The notes under the pieces: generated by a model
What the model was told of the DNA's origin: nothing
The model's database searches: none
The model's input: the letters and a program-made list of their open reading frames with translations, nothing else
NCBI GenBank assembly: GCA_021286855.1
Contig: JAJTBO010000003.1
Coordinates: 305,638-369,637, forward strand
Length of the DNA stretch: 64,000 bases
Reading direction: 5' to 3'
From: Hyphomicrobiales bacterium
GTDB lineage: Bacteria; Pseudomonadota; Alphaproteobacteria; Rhizobiales; Ancalomicrobiaceae
Shown here: piece by piece, positions 1 through 8,371 of the stretch
How the letters are laid out: every line of letters starts with the position of its first letter
How positions within the stretch are numbered: the stretch's first letter is position 1
Program-made: the position numbers and the translations under genes

Positions 1-248
1 GTGGCGAGCGGATCGAGGAAGAGCGTGCCGTGACGACCGCCGGCGAAGGTCAGGACGCCGGCGTTGACGGTGGCCATGCCGAGACCCATCGGGATCATCA
101 GGAGCGCCTCGAGGACGCCCTTGTAGCCGAGATAGATCAGCAGGAAGCCGAGCAGCATCAATACGATCCGGCCGATCATCAGATACGGCGCGGAGTGGAC
201 CAGCGTGGCGACGCCCTGGAAGAGGTCGAGAAACGAGATGTCCGGCAC
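1..248 (-). CDS. Na+-translocating decarboxylase, beta subunit (N-terminal fragment)
   Basis: This is the first 82 or so residues of an integral membrane beta subunit of the OadB/MmdB/GcdB family, which couples decarboxylation of carboxybiotin to Na+ export. The start is a GTG with a GGAGG ribosome binding site six bases upstream. The visible part reads VPDISFLDLFQG, followed by a hydrophobic helix and the family-typical stretch LLIYLGYKGVLEALLMIPMG, where helix one meets the first cytoplasmic loop. The gene is cut by the window edge, so catalytic aspartates cannot be checked. It follows the OadG-like gene by 54 bases on the same strand, as in other decarboxylase pumps. Family is clear; the substrate is not set by this subunit. 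Confidence 0.8.
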   Translation of the reverse strand, partial: MPDISFLDLFQGVATLVHSAPYLMIGRIVLMLLGFLLIYLGYKGVLEALLMIPMGLGMATVNAGVLTFAGGRHGTLFLDPLA

Positions 249-302
249 GTCGGGCCTCCTTGGCGGCGCTCGCCGTCGAAACGACGGCGAGGCGGCGGGC
301 GT

Positions 303-653
303 TCAGCGATCGTGATGGGGGTGATGCGAGCCGTGATGGCGTTGGCGGACCTCCCCGGTCCAGCCCCCGGCGGAGGGCGTTTCGCCGATCCAGACGATGC
401 GATGGCCGCCGGCGACCGTCTGGACGGCGGCGGCGATCACCGCGACCACCGCCGGATCGAGACCGGCCTCGACGATCGGCGCGGGCGGCGATGCGGCCGC
501 GACCGGCCGCGGCGCCGGCGCGGCGGACCGCGAAGCGCGGGCGAGACCGGCGACGAGCGCGGCGATCAGCACCGCGGTCGCCACGGCGATCACGGCCATC
601 AGCGCATAGGAGAACAGTGCCAGACTCACGGCGGTCGACGCCTGGGCGGTCAT
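303..653 (-). CDS. OadG-like small membrane subunit of a Na+-pumping decarboxylase
   Basis: A 116-residue protein with one N-terminal membrane helix (about residues 10-35), an Ala/Pro-rich linker, a short C-terminal domain and a His-rich tail (HHGSHHPHH). This is the layout of OadG/MmdD subunits, which hold the membrane and soluble parts of the pump together; in Klebsiella OadG a His-rich C-terminus binds Zn2+. The start chosen is the ATG of MTAQAST, behind a GAGGGGGG purine run; the open frame continues 26 codons upstream, but that part is Arg/Pro-rich and does not look native. It is probably co-transcribed with the beta subunit and divergent from the carboxyltransferase gene. Sequence conservation in this family is low, so the call rests mostly on context and architecture. 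Confidence 0.65.
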   Translation of the reverse strand: MTAQASTAVSLALFSYALMAVIAVATAVLIAALVAGLARASRSAAPAPRPVAAASPPAPIVEAGLDPAVVAVIAAAVQTVAGGHRIVWIGETPSAGGWTGEVRQRHHGSHHPHHDR

Positions 654-1076
654 GTCCGATGGTCCCCCCTCGGGATTCGGGTGCGGCGTCGATCGCCTCG
701 GCCGACGCCATGCGTCGAAGCGACGCGACACCCCGACTTGGCGGCCAATCTAGCCGGGGGGGGAGGCCCCACAAGTCGGAACTCTCCCGATCCCGGATCC
801 GCCCCGCACCGCGCCGGCGCGTTCTCCCTCGGACGAAACTCTGTAATTTCAATCGACTGGCCGAGACACGCCGAAGCGTCCGGAGAACGGCGGATCGGGA
901 ATGTTACGCAATGCATGCCCGCCATGCGACCTTAGTCGAGGAGAACTCCCATCAGGGCTGGACCGGAGAGAACCGGCGCGTCGGCGCGACTATCATTTCG
1001 GCCATGCATCGTCCGCTTGCCCCGACCTCTCGCGATGTCCGGCGGCGCGGCTTCGAGGAGGAGGCTCGGACCCCAC
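654..1076. other. Intergenic region between divergent decarboxylase transcripts
   Basis: About 420 bases without a convincing gene. It must hold the promoters of both divergent decarboxylase transcripts. A less GC-rich patch around 838-855 (AACTCTGTAATTTCAATCG) is the likeliest promoter zone, but no sigma-70 hexamer pair stands out. An eight-G run lies near 760. The long frames crossing this region in other phases are Arg-rich shadows. Confidence 0.5.
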
Positions 1077-2630
1077 ATGGCGCTCTCTCGCGAACGTCTC
1101 GACGACCTCAGGCGTCGTCGCGACGCGGTACTTTCCGGCGGCGGCCTCGACAAACTGGAGGCGCGTCGCGCCAAAGGGCTGATGACCGCCCGCGACCGCC
1201 TCGACCATCTCTTCCAGGAAGGCACCTTCCAGGAGATCGGCACGCACGCCCGGCACACCGCCCGCGCCTTCGGCATGGAGGCGAAGGAACTGCCCGCCGA
1301 CGGCGTGGTGGTGGGCACCGGCTATGTCGGCGGCCGGCTCGTCGCCGCCTTCGCGCAGGACTTCACGGTGGCGGCCGGCACGCTCGGCAAGCGCCACGCC
1401 GAGAAGATCGTGGCGGTGCAGGAAGCGGCGGTGAAGCTCGGCGCGCCGGTGATCGCCTTCAAGGATTCGGGCGGCGCGCGCATCCAGGAGGGCGTCGACG
1501 CCCTCTCCGGCTACGGCAAGGTGTTCTATCAGAACGTCCTTCTGTCCGGCGTGGTGCCGCAGATCGCGGTGATCTGCGGGCCTTGCGCCGGCGGCGCGGC
1601 CTATTCGCCGGCGCTGATGGACTTCGTGATCATGACGCGGACCAACGCCGCGATGTTCATCACCGGTCCGGAAGTGATCAAGGCGGTGACCGGGCGCACG
1701 GTGTCGATGGAGGAGGTCGGCGGCGCCGACATGCACGCCGCCGTCTCCGGCAACGTCCATTTCCTGGCCGAAGACGACGGCGACGCGATCCGCATCGTCC
1801 AGCGCCTGCTCTCCTATCTGCCGTCCAACAACACCGAGGATCCGCCGCATCGCCCCTCCGCGGCGATCGACTTCCTCGAAGACGAGGGCATGCGCGACCT
1901 CCTCCCCGACGATCCGTCGCGGGCGATGGACATGCGCCTGGTGATAGAGCGGCTGGTCGACACCGGCGAATTCCTCGAGGTGCATCGCTCCTTCGCCGAG
2001 AACATCATCGTCGGCTTCGGCCGGATCGAGGGCACGGTGGTCGGCATCGTCGCCAACCAGCCGATGGTGCGCTCCGGCGCGCTCGACATGGACGCTTCCG
2101 ACAAGTCGGCGCGCTTCATCCGCTTCTGCAACACCTTCAACATCCCGCTCGTCACGCTGGTCGACGTGCCCGGCTTCCTGCCGGGGATCGAACAGGAGCG
2201 CGGCGGCATCATCCGGCACGGCGCGAAGATGCTGTTCGCCTATGCGTCGTCGACGGTGCCGAAGATCACCATCATCCTGCGCAAGGCCTACGGCGGCTCC
2301 TATCTCGCCATGTGCAGCCAGGAGATGGGGGCGGACTTCGTCTTCGCCTGGCCGAGCGCGGAAATCGCGGTGATGGGCGCGGAAGGGGCGATCAAGATCC
2401 TCTACAACCGCGAGATCAAGGCGGCGGAGGACCCGAAGGCGCTCTCCGCCGAGCTCGCCGCCGGCTATCGCGCCGAATTCGCCTCGCCGTACATGTCGGC
2501 CGGGGCCGGCTACATCACCGACGTGATCGATCCGGCGGTCACCCGCTCGACGATCGCGCTCAGTCTGCGCAAGGCGCTGTCGAAGCGCGAATTCCGGCCG
2601 CCGAAGAAGCACGGCAACATCCCACTGTGA
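1077..2630 (+). CDS. mmdA: Acyl-CoA decarboxylase alpha subunit (biotin carboxyltransferase, MmdA/PccB family)
   Basis: A 517-residue carboxyltransferase with two crotonase-like halves. The N-terminal half has the acyl-CoA oxyanion loop around GGARIQEGV and GPCAGGAAYSPAL; the C-terminal half has VDVPGFLPGIEQERGGIIRHGAKML and the second oxyanion region AYGGSYLAM, which place it in the methylmalonyl/propionyl-CoA group rather than the acetyl-CoA AccD group. The start is the ATG after GAGGAGGAG (spacing about 13). No biotin carboxylase gene follows, while a biotin carrier lies downstream and pump-type membrane subunits lie upstream. It therefore probably decarboxylates a malonyl-type CoA (methylmalonyl-CoA most likely) and passes the carboxyl group to biotin. 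If a separate biotin carboxylase is used instead, it would be a propionyl-CoA carboxylase beta chain. Confidence 0.85.
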   Translation: MALSRERLDDLRRRRDAVLSGGGLDKLEARRAKGLMTARDRLDHLFQEGTFQEIGTHARHTARAFGMEAKELPADGVVVGTGYVGGRLVAAFAQDFTVAAGTLGKRHAEKIVAVQEAAVKLGAPVIAFKDSGGARIQEGVDALSGYGKVFYQNVLLSGVVPQIAVICGPCAGGAAYSPALMDFVIMTRTNAAMFITGPEVIKAVTGRTVSMEEVGGADMHAAVSGNVHFLAEDDGDAIRIVQRLLSYLPSNNTEDPPHRPSAAIDFLEDEGMRDLLPDDPSRAMDMRLVIERLVDTGEFLEVHRSFAENIIVGFGRIEGTVVGIVANQPMVRSGALDMDASDKSARFIRFCNTFNIPLVTLVDVPGFLPGIEQERGGIIRHGAKMLFAYASSTVPKITIILRKAYGGSYLAMCSQEMGADFVFAWPSAEIAVMGAEGAIKILYNREIKAAEDPKALSAELAAGYRAEFASPYMSAGAGYITDVIDPAVTRSTIALSLRKALSKREFRPPKKHGNIPL

Positions 2631-2685
2631 GGCAGGACCGCCGCAGGCGGCGAACCACCCGCGACGAGTTCGACGAGGGGCTCCC

Positions 2686-3069
2686 ATGCAGAAGAGATTT
2701 CGCATCAGCGTCGATGGACGCAGCTACGACGTGATGGTGGAGGAGGTGCCGCTCGACGGCGCCGCCACCGCGCCGGTGACGCCGGCCGTCGCCCAGGCGG
2801 TCGCGCAGGCCGTCGCCGCGCCGCCGCAGGCGGCCGCTTCGGCGATTCCGGCCGGCGAAGGCGCGCTCACCGCGCCGCTCTCCGGCGTGATCGATTCCGT
2901 CGCCGTGCAGGTGGGACAACGCGTCGCGGTCGGCGACGTGATCCTCGTCGTCGAGGCGATGAAGATGAAGACCGAGATCGTCGCCCGCAACGAGGGCGTC
3001 GTCACCGCCATTCCGGTCGCCGCCGGCCAGCCGGTCGAGGCCGGCGCGGTCCTGGCCGTGATCTCCTGA
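2686..3069 (+). CDS. Biotin carrier (gamma) subunit of acyl-CoA decarboxylase
   Basis: A 127-residue biotin carrier protein. Residues 1-25 form a short beta-rich docking segment, 26-58 an Ala/Pro linker, and 60-127 a biotinyl-lipoyl domain with the biotinylation motif EAMKMKTEI; the modified lysine is K93. The length and the linker match MmdC/GcdC subunits of sodium-pumping decarboxylases more than AccB. It lies 55 bases behind the carboxyltransferase gene and is probably co-transcribed with it. Its role would be to carry the carboxyl group from the carboxyltransferase to the membrane beta subunit. Confidence 0.85.
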   Translation: MQKRFRISVDGRSYDVMVEEVPLDGAATAPVTPAVAQAVAQAVAAPPQAAASAIPAGEGALTAPLSGVIDSVAVQVGQRVAVGDVILVVEAMKMKTEIVARNEGVVTAIPVAAGQPVEAGAVLAVIS

Positions 3070-3109
3070 AGCGCCGGCGTCCCGCTCCTCTTTCCGGCGC
3101 TTTCGCCTC

Positions 3110-3135
3110 GCCCGCGCGTCCTGCGACGCGCGGGC
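3110..3135 (+). terminator. Strong hairpin after the biotin carrier gene
   Basis: An 11-base perfect stem (GCCCGCGCGTC paired with GACGCGCGGGC) closes a four-base CTGC loop 40 bases after the stop codon. There is no T-run behind it, so it may act as an mRNA 3' end stabiliser or as a factor-dependent terminator rather than a classical intrinsic one. Confidence 0.5.
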
Positions 3136-3152
3136 GGAGCCGTTCGGACCGG

Positions 3153-3173
3153 CTGCGTCACAAAACCGTAGCC
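3153..3173 (+). promoter_or_regulatory. Candidate Pho box upstream of phnC
   Basis: The stretch GCGTCAC-AAAA-CCGTAGC resembles an alphaproteobacterial PHO box (two GTCA-type half sites spaced by an A-rich tetramer), though the second half site is degenerate. It lies about 100 bases before phnC, where phosphate-starvation control of a phosphonate transporter would be expected. Weak match; no PhoB gene is in the window. Confidence 0.35.
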
Positions 3174-3273
3174 CGAACCCCCTAATCGTCTTCCTCGAAA
3201 TCGATCAATCGATCGGCCCGCGGCGGTCGAACGGATCGGCGTGCGCGCGTCGCATCGCCGAGGGGAGACATGC

Positions 3274-4101
3274 ATGCTCACGATCGAGCGTTTGACCCGC
3301 CGATTCGGCGACTTCGTGGCCGTCGACGGCATCGACCTCGAGATTCCGACCGGCCAGATGGTCGGCGTGATCGGCCGCTCCGGCGCTGGCAAGTCGACCC
3401 TGCTCAGGATGATCGATCGCCTGATCGAGCCGACGTCGGGGACGATCCGCTTCGAGGGTCGCGACGTGACGACGCTGAAGGGCGCGTCGCTCAGGCACTG
3501 GCGGCGCGATTGCGCGATGGTGTTCCAGCAGTTCGCGCTGGTCGATCGGCTCGACGTGCTGACCAACGTGATGATGGGTCGGCTCGACCACATGTCGGCG
3601 TGGCGTTCGATGGCGAAGCTGTGGACGGCCGACGACAAGGCGATCGCGCTCTCCGCGCTCGAGCTGTTCGACATCGGCAATCTCGCCGCCAAGCGGGCGG
3701 TGGATCTGTCCGGCGGCCAGCAGCAGCGCGTGGCGATCGCCCGCGCCCTGGTGCAGGAGCCGCGCGTCATCCTCGCCGACGAGCCGATCGCCTCGCTCGA
3801 CCCACGCAACACCAAGCTGGTCATGGACGCGCTGCTCCGGGTCAACCGCGACTTCGGCATTACCGTGCTGACCAATCTCCATTCGATCGATCTGGCCAAG
3901 CGCTACTGCGATCGTCTGATCGGCATGCGCGCCGGCCAAGTGGTCTTCGACGGCGCCCCGGCGCAGCTCACCGACGCGGTGGTGCGCGACCTCTACGGGC
4001 TCGAGGCGGCCGACGTCATCGAGATCCCGACGGTCGACGACCCGACCCCGGACGAGATCCGCGCCGCCTGGGACGACGCCCACGCCCGCGAGCCGGTCTG
4101 A
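3274..4101 (+). CDS. phnC: Phosphonate ABC transporter ATP-binding protein
   Basis: A 275-residue ABC ATPase of the PhnC group, energising import of phosphonates or phosphite through PhnE. Walker A is GRSGAGKS at residues 34-41, the Q-loop lies in [23 protein letters not shown] (read with its two halves around FQQ), the signature is LSGGQQQR and Walker B ILADEP with the PhnC-typical IASLDP. The start is the ATG with AGGGGAG six bases upstream; an ATG four bases earlier is out of frame. It is the first gene of phnC-D-E1-E2, 75 bases before phnD. Confidence 0.93.
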   Translation: MLTIERLTRRFGDFVAVDGIDLEIPTGQMVGVIGRSGAGKSTLLRMIDRLIEPTSGTIRFEGRDVTTLKGASLRHWRRDCAMVFQQFALVDRLDVLTNVMMGRLDHMSAWRSMAKLWTADDKAIALSALELFDIGNLAAKRAVDLSGGQQQRVAIARALVQEPRVILADEPIASLDPRNTKLVMDALLRVNRDFGITVLTNLHSIDLAKRYCDRLIGMRAGQVVFDGAPAQLTDAVVRDLYGLEAADVIEIPTVDDPTPDEIRAAWDDAHAREPV

Positions 4102-4175
4102 CCCTTCTTCCGCCTTCCACCCATCCGGCCGGGGGACAGCAACCACCGGCGGAACCCTCGAGAGGAGCAATCCCC

Positions 4176-5090
4176 ATGATCGATCGTCGTTCCGTGCTCG
4201 GCCTCGCCGCCGCGGCCGTCGCCTTCTCCGCCACCGCGGCCTTCGCCGAGGACTGGAAGGCCAAGTATCCCGAGCTCGTCTTCGCCGTCGTTCCGGCCGA
4301 GAACGCCGCCGGCGTGACCGAGCGTTGGACGCCCTTCGTCGAGTACCTCTCCAAGGCCATCGGCGCCAAGGTGACGCTGCGCGTCGCCCAGGATTACGCC
4401 GGCGTCATCGAAGGCCAGAAGGCGGGCAACATCCACATCGCCTACTACGGCCCGGCCTCCTATTCGCGCGCGACCGTGGTCGGCGCCAAGATCGAGCCCT
4501 TCGCGATCGACGTGAACGGCGACGGCACCAAGGGCTACTACTCCGTCTTCTACGTGAAGAAGGACAGCCCCTATCAGAAGATCGAAGACCTGAAGGGCAA
4601 GAACCTCGGCCTCGTCGACCCGAACTCGACCTCCGGCTTCAACATGCCGAAGTACGCGCTGTCCAAGATGGGCATCGATCCGGACACCTTCTTCTCGAAG
4701 GTCGTCGCCACCGGCTCCCACGAGAACGCCGTGATCGCGCTCTCTCAGGGCACCGTCGACGTCGCCGCCAACTGGTGGAACTCGGACGACGACTCCAACC
4801 TGACCCGCATGGTCAACAAGAAGATGGTGCCGTCGAAGGAAGACTTCCGCATCATCTACAAGTCGCCGCTGATCATCAACTCGCCCTACGCCTATCTCGC
4901 CGACCTGCCGGCGGATCTGAAGAAGGCGATCTCCACCGCCTTCTACGATGCCGCGAAGAATGCGCCGGAGGCTTTCGCGAAGCTCTCGGACGGCAAGAAC
5001 AAGCCGTGGGAGCCGATCGACGACAAGTCCTATGACGACACCCGCGCGCTGATCAAGTACGTCGACGACCTGCGCAAGAAGAAGAGCTGA
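4176..5090 (+). CDS. phnD: Phosphonate-binding periplasmic protein
   Basis: A 304-residue type-2 periplasmic binding protein. The signal peptide is MIDRRSVLGLAAAAVAFSATA, with cleavage after about residue 24 (AFA-ED); RR near the start may suggest Tat export but the motif is incomplete. The mature part has the PhnD hallmarks: AENAAGVTERWTPFVEYLSK, the ligand loop YYGPASYSRA, and NSTSGFNMPKYALS. The start follows AGAGGAG. A stable stem-loop follows its stop codon, which would fit the usual higher level of the binding protein relative to the permeases. Confidence 0.93.
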   Translation: MIDRRSVLGLAAAAVAFSATAAFAEDWKAKYPELVFAVVPAENAAGVTERWTPFVEYLSKAIGAKVTLRVAQDYAGVIEGQKAGNIHIAYYGPASYSRATVVGAKIEPFAIDVNGDGTKGYYSVFYVKKDSPYQKIEDLKGKNLGLVDPNSTSGFNMPKYALSKMGIDPDTFFSKVVATGSHENAVIALSQGTVDVAANWWNSDDDSNLTRMVNKKMVPSKEDFRIIYKSPLIINSPYAYLADLPADLKKAISTAFYDAAKNAPEAFAKLSDGKNKPWEPIDDKSYDDTRALIKYVDDLRKKKS

Positions 5091-5099
5091 GGCTCGACC

Positions 5100-5122
5100 G
5101 GGGCTCGGCCGGTCCGAGCCCC
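5100..5122 (+). other. Stem-loop between phnD and phnE
   Basis: A perfect nine-base stem (GGGGCTCGG with CCGAGCCCC) around a five-base loop starts 10 bases after the phnD stop. No T-run follows. It is best read as an intercistronic hairpin that protects the phnCD message or causes partial attenuation before the permease genes. Confidence 0.6.
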
Positions 5123-5198
5123 CTCTCCTTCCGGCCCGCCGTGATCGCGGCGGGCCGCCTGCTCTCTCGGCGCGTCGAGCGCCCTCCGGGACCGCGCG

Positions 5199-6092
5199 AT
5201 GCCGACGACCATCTCCCGCCTTTCCGACGACCGTCTCGCGCCGCTCGCGCGCGACTACGCCGACGCGATGCGGATGCGCCGCAATCAGACCCTGATCGGG
5301 GCGGGCGTCCTTCTGGTGACGATCGTCGCGGCGGGCTTCGTCGCCGAGGTCGATCTGGCGAAGTTCTTCGGCCACATCGACTCGGTCGGCAGCTATCTCG
5401 ACCGCCTCGTCCATTTCGACGGCGGCGACTACGCCGGCCAGATCGTGCTCTCCCATCCGGGCGAGTGGATGTGGGGGCTGAAGCGCTGGGGCCGCCTGCT
5501 GTTGGAGACGATCATGATGGCCTACGCCGGCACGCTTCTCGGCGCGCTCGGCGGCTTCGTCTTCTCCTTCTTCGCGGCGCGCAATCTGGCGCGCTCGCCC
5601 AGGACGCGTTGGATCGCGGCGCGGTTCCTCGAATTCTGCCGGACCGTGCCGGACCTCGTGTTCGCGCTGATCTTCGTCTACGCCTTCGGCCTCGGCGCGA
5701 TGCCGGGCGTGCTCGCCATCGCCATCCACACCCAGGGCGCGCTCGGCAAGCTCTTCACCGAAGTCGTCGAGAACGCCGACATGCGGCCGGTCGAGGGCAC
5801 CACCGCGGCCGGAGCCTCCTGGACGCAGACCATCCGCTTCGCGATCCTGCCGCAGATCCTGTCGAATTTCGCCAGCTACACGCTGCTGCGCTTCGAGGTG
5901 AACGTGCGCGGCGCGGCGGTGATGGGCTTCGTCGGGGCCGGCGGCATCGGCGTCGATCTGATGGAGGCGATCCGCAAGTTCTATTACGCCGACGTCTCGG
6001 CGATGCTGGTGCTGATCATCGCCACGGTGATGGCGATCGACTATCTGACCGAGATGCTGCGCCATCGGCTGATCGGCGGGAGGACCGCGTGA
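5199..6092 (+). CDS. phnE1: Phosphonate ABC transporter permease 1
   Basis: A 297-residue inner-membrane permease with about six hydrophobic segments. The ATPase-docking EAA-type loop is near GALGKLFTEVVENADMRPVEGTTAAGASWTQT (residues about 183-210), and the C-terminal GFVGAGGIGVDLMEAIRKF is typical of PhnE. It pairs with the next gene to form a heterodimeric channel, a common arrangement in alphaproteobacteria. The stop codon overlaps the start of phnE2 by one base (TGATG). Confidence 0.92.
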   Translation: MPTTISRLSDDRLAPLARDYADAMRMRRNQTLIGAGVLLVTIVAAGFVAEVDLAKFFGHIDSVGSYLDRLVHFDGGDYAGQIVLSHPGEWMWGLKRWGRLLLETIMMAYAGTLLGALGGFVFSFFAARNLARSPRTRWIAARFLEFCRTVPDLVFALIFVYAFGLGAMPGVLAIAIHTQGALGKLFTEVVENADMRPVEGTTAAGASWTQTIRFAILPQILSNFASYTLLRFEVNVRGAAVMGFVGAGGIGVDLMEAIRKFYYADVSAMLVLIIATVMAIDYLTEMLRHRLIGGRTA

Positions 6093-7015
6093 TGGGCGAG
6101 ACCACTTTCGGACAGGCCGACGAGTTGATCGGCGGCGCCCGCCGCATCCGCGCCGCGCTCGGCCCGGCGGCGCTGGCCAACCGGCCGGCGCTGGAAAAGC
6201 GTTACCCGGAGATCTTCGGAGGTTCGCGCGCGCGCCGGGCGGCGACGATCGGCGTGTTCGTCGGGCTTCTCGCCGGGCTGATCCTGGCCATCCACGTGCT
6301 CGACTTCTCGTTCGAGCGGATTTGGACGGGGCTCGGTCAGCTCGCCCATTTCGCGACGCTGATGGTTCCGCCGTCGCCGGACACCTGGCCGCGCTTCTGG
6401 CTGTTCGTCCATGCGCTCGGCGAGACGCTGGCGATCGCCTTCCTGGGCACGCTCATCGCTGCGATCCTGGCTTTTCCGTTCGGCTTCCTGGCGGCGCGCA
6501 ACATCGTGCCGGCGCGCGTGTTCCAGCTCCTGACCCGGCGGTTCCTCGACACGATCCGCGGCGTCGACGTGCTGATCTGGGCGCTGATCTGGATCAACGT
6601 GGTCGGGCTCGGCCCCTTCGCCGGCGTGCTGGCGATCATGACCTCCGACTTCGGCTCGTTCGGCAAGCTGTTCTCCGAGGCGATCGAGACGGTCGACCAG
6701 AAGCCGGTCGAGGGCGTCACGTCGACCGGCGGCTCGTCGCTCGACAAGGTGCGCTTCGCGGTGCTGCCGCAGATCCTGCCGGTGATCGCCGGTCAGGTGC
6801 TCTATTTCTTCGAATCGAACGTGCGCTCGGCGACGATCATCGGCATCGTCGGCGCGGGCGGCATCGGCCTGCATCTCTCCGAGGCGATCCGGACGCTCGA
6901 ATGGCAGCAGGTGTCGTTCCTGGTGCTGATGATCCTGGTGGCGGTGGCGGTGATCGATCAGATCTCGGCGCGGATCCGCTTCGCGGTGATCGGCGAGCGG
7001 CGGGTCGAGGCCTGA
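6092..7015 (+). CDS. phnE2: Phosphonate ABC transporter permease 2
   Basis: A 307-residue permease paralogous to the preceding one. It has a longer hydrophilic N-terminus (about 45 residues) and then six membrane segments, the docking loop FSEAIETVDQKPVEGVTSTG and the closing GIVGAGGIGLHLSEAIR. The start overlaps the upstream stop by one base, implying translational coupling. Last gene of the transporter unit; phnF lies convergently six bases further on. Confidence 0.92.
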   Translation: MGETTFGQADELIGGARRIRAALGPAALANRPALEKRYPEIFGGSRARRAATIGVFVGLLAGLILAIHVLDFSFERIWTGLGQLAHFATLMVPPSPDTWPRFWLFVHALGETLAIAFLGTLIAAILAFPFGFLAARNIVPARVFQLLTRRFLDTIRGVDVLIWALIWINVVGLGPFAGVLAIMTSDFGSFGKLFSEAIETVDQKPVEGVTSTGGSSLDKVRFAVLPQILPVIAGQVLYFFESNVRSATIIGIVGAGGIGLHLSEAIRTLEWQQVSFLVLMILVAVAVIDQISARIRFAVIGERRVEA

Positions 7016-7021
7016 TCCCCC

Positions 7022-7768
7022 TCAGCCGGCGACCGTCACGCGGACGCGATCGCCGGCGAACCGGGCCCGCGCCCATTGCACGGGAACGCCGTCGAGATCG
7101 GAATTGACGCAGTCGATCTCGATCACCGGACGACCGACGGCGATCTCCAGCCGCGCCGCATCGATCTCGTCGGCGACGCGCGCGCCGATCCGGGTCTCGG
7201 ACCGGACGTAGTCGTCGACGCCGCCGGCGCGGAAGGCGGCGGTGAAGGAGCCGGTCTCCCGGTAGATCTCGGCGACGTCGGGAAACCGATCGGCCGGCAC
7301 CGCCGACAGGGCCCAGGAGATCGGCACGCCGTCGGCGCGGCGCAGGGTCTCGAGCCGAACGATCTCGCCGCCCTCCGGCAGCCGCAGCGCCTCGGCGATC
7401 TTCCGCGTCGCCGGCTCGACGCGCACGGCGAGGAGTTCGCCCGACGGTTCGCGCGCCTGGGCGACGACGATGTCGGAGAATCGCGTGCGGGTGGCGATCG
7501 GATAGGTCAGCGGCGCGCGTTCGACATAGGTGCCGGAGCCCTGGACGGCGCGGACGAGGCCGCGTTCGGCGAGGTCGCGCAGGGCCTGACGGACGGTGTG
7601 GCGATTGACCGAAAAGCGCAGCGCCAGCTCGGCCTCGGTCGGCAGACGGGCGCCGGCCGGCCATTCGCCCGAGGCGATGCCGGCCTCGACGATCTCGGCG
7701 AGCTGACGCCAAACCGCGATGCCACGCCCGCGCGCCAATTCCGTCTTGTCCGGCTCGATCGACAGCAT
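7022..7768 (-). CDS. phnF: GntR-family regulator of phosphonate genes
   Basis: A 248-residue HutC/FarR-subfamily GntR regulator. Residues about 15-80 form the winged helix (GEWPAGARLPTEAELALRFSV, NRHTVRQALRDLAERGLV, QGSGTYV); the rest is a UTRA ligand-binding domain. It is divergent from phnG and 132 bases from it, with a palindromic operator between them. The position beside phnG-N and the similarity to PhnF support control of this operon; in mycobacteria PhnF represses phosphate uptake genes, so repressor activity here is an inference from family. Confidence 0.88.
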   Translation of the reverse strand: MLSIEPDKTELARGRGIAVWRQLAEIVEAGIASGEWPAGARLPTEAELALRFSVNRHTVRQALRDLAERGLVRAVQGSGTYVERAPLTYPIATRTRFSDIVVAQAREPSGELLAVRVEPATRKIAEALRLPEGGEIVRLETLRRADGVPISWALSAVPADRFPDVAEIYRETGSFTAAFRAGGVDDYVRSETRIGARVADEIDAARLEIAVGRPVIEIDCVNSDLDGVPVQWARARFAGDRVRVTVAG

Positions 7769-7846
7769 CGTCGTCTCCCTTCCCTGCCGTCATCGCATGT
7801 TCGCGAAGCCGAGCGAAGCCGAAATTCGCTGGACAGCGTCATGAAA

Positions 7847-7870
7847 GTATAATCATCTAGATCTATATAC
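7847..7870. promoter_or_regulatory. Palindromic operator between phnF and phnG
   Basis: A 24-base dyad of the form GTATA-N3-ATCTAGAT-N3-TATAC, with perfect outer and inner arms and symmetric mismatches only in the two N3 spacers. It is the only AT-rich, highly symmetric block in the divergent phnF/phnG region, 30 bases before the phnG start. A GntR dimer is the natural ligand. The TATAC/GTATA arms may also serve as -10 elements. Confidence 0.65.
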
Positions 7871-7900
7871 AAATCAGATCGACCAATCGGAGCCGTCGCG

Positions 7901-8371
7901 ATGACCGAAACGCCGCCCTCCCCGTCGCCGGACGCCGGTCCGGACGACCGCCGCGCCGTGATGACGCTGGCCGCAGCCGCCACCGGAGAGGAGCTCGCCG
8001 CAGTCCGGGCGCTGGCGCCGGCCGGCGTCACCGACCTGCGCGCGCCGGAGACCGGGCTCGTGATGGTGCGCGGCCGGATGGGCGGCGACGGCGCTCCGTT
8101 CAACCTCGGCGAGGCGACGGTGACGCGCGCCGCCGTTCGCCTGCCCTCCGGGACGACCGGTTTCGGGCATCTCCTCGGCCGCGACCGGGCGCGGGCGCGC
8201 GACGCGGCGATCCTCGACGCGCTGTGGGTCGAGGGACGGGCGCGCGATCGCCTCGAAATCGACGTTCTGTCGCCGATCCGCCGCCGCCTCGACGCCGAGA
8301 GCGCCAAGCTCGCCGCGGAGACCGGGGCGACCCGCGTCGACTTCTTCACCCTGGTTCGGGGAGACGACTGA
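7901..8371 (+). CDS. phnG: C-P lyase subunit PhnG
   Basis: A 156-residue PhnG, part of the PhnGHIJ core that transfers alkylphosphonate to the ribose C1 of a nucleotide and prepares it for C-P cleavage. Recognisable PhnG segments include PETGLVMVRGRMGGDGAPFNLGE split around RGRMGG, and TGFGHLLGRDRARA. Length is close to the E. coli protein. It begins the phnG-N unit and its stop codon overlaps the start of phnH by one base. Confidence 0.92.
   Translation: MTETPPSPSPDAGPDDRRAVMTLAAAATGEELAAVRALAPAGVTDLRAPETGLVMVRGRMGGDGAPFNLGEATVTRAAVRLPSGTTGFGHLLGRDRARARDAAILDALWVEGRARDRLEIDVLSPIRRRLDAESAKLAAETGATRVDFFTLVRGDD

Noticed and set aside
260..2734. 824-codon open frame on the plus strand
   Set aside because: Arg/Pro/His-rich translation that is the shadow of mmdA in another frame, as expected in GC-rich DNA.
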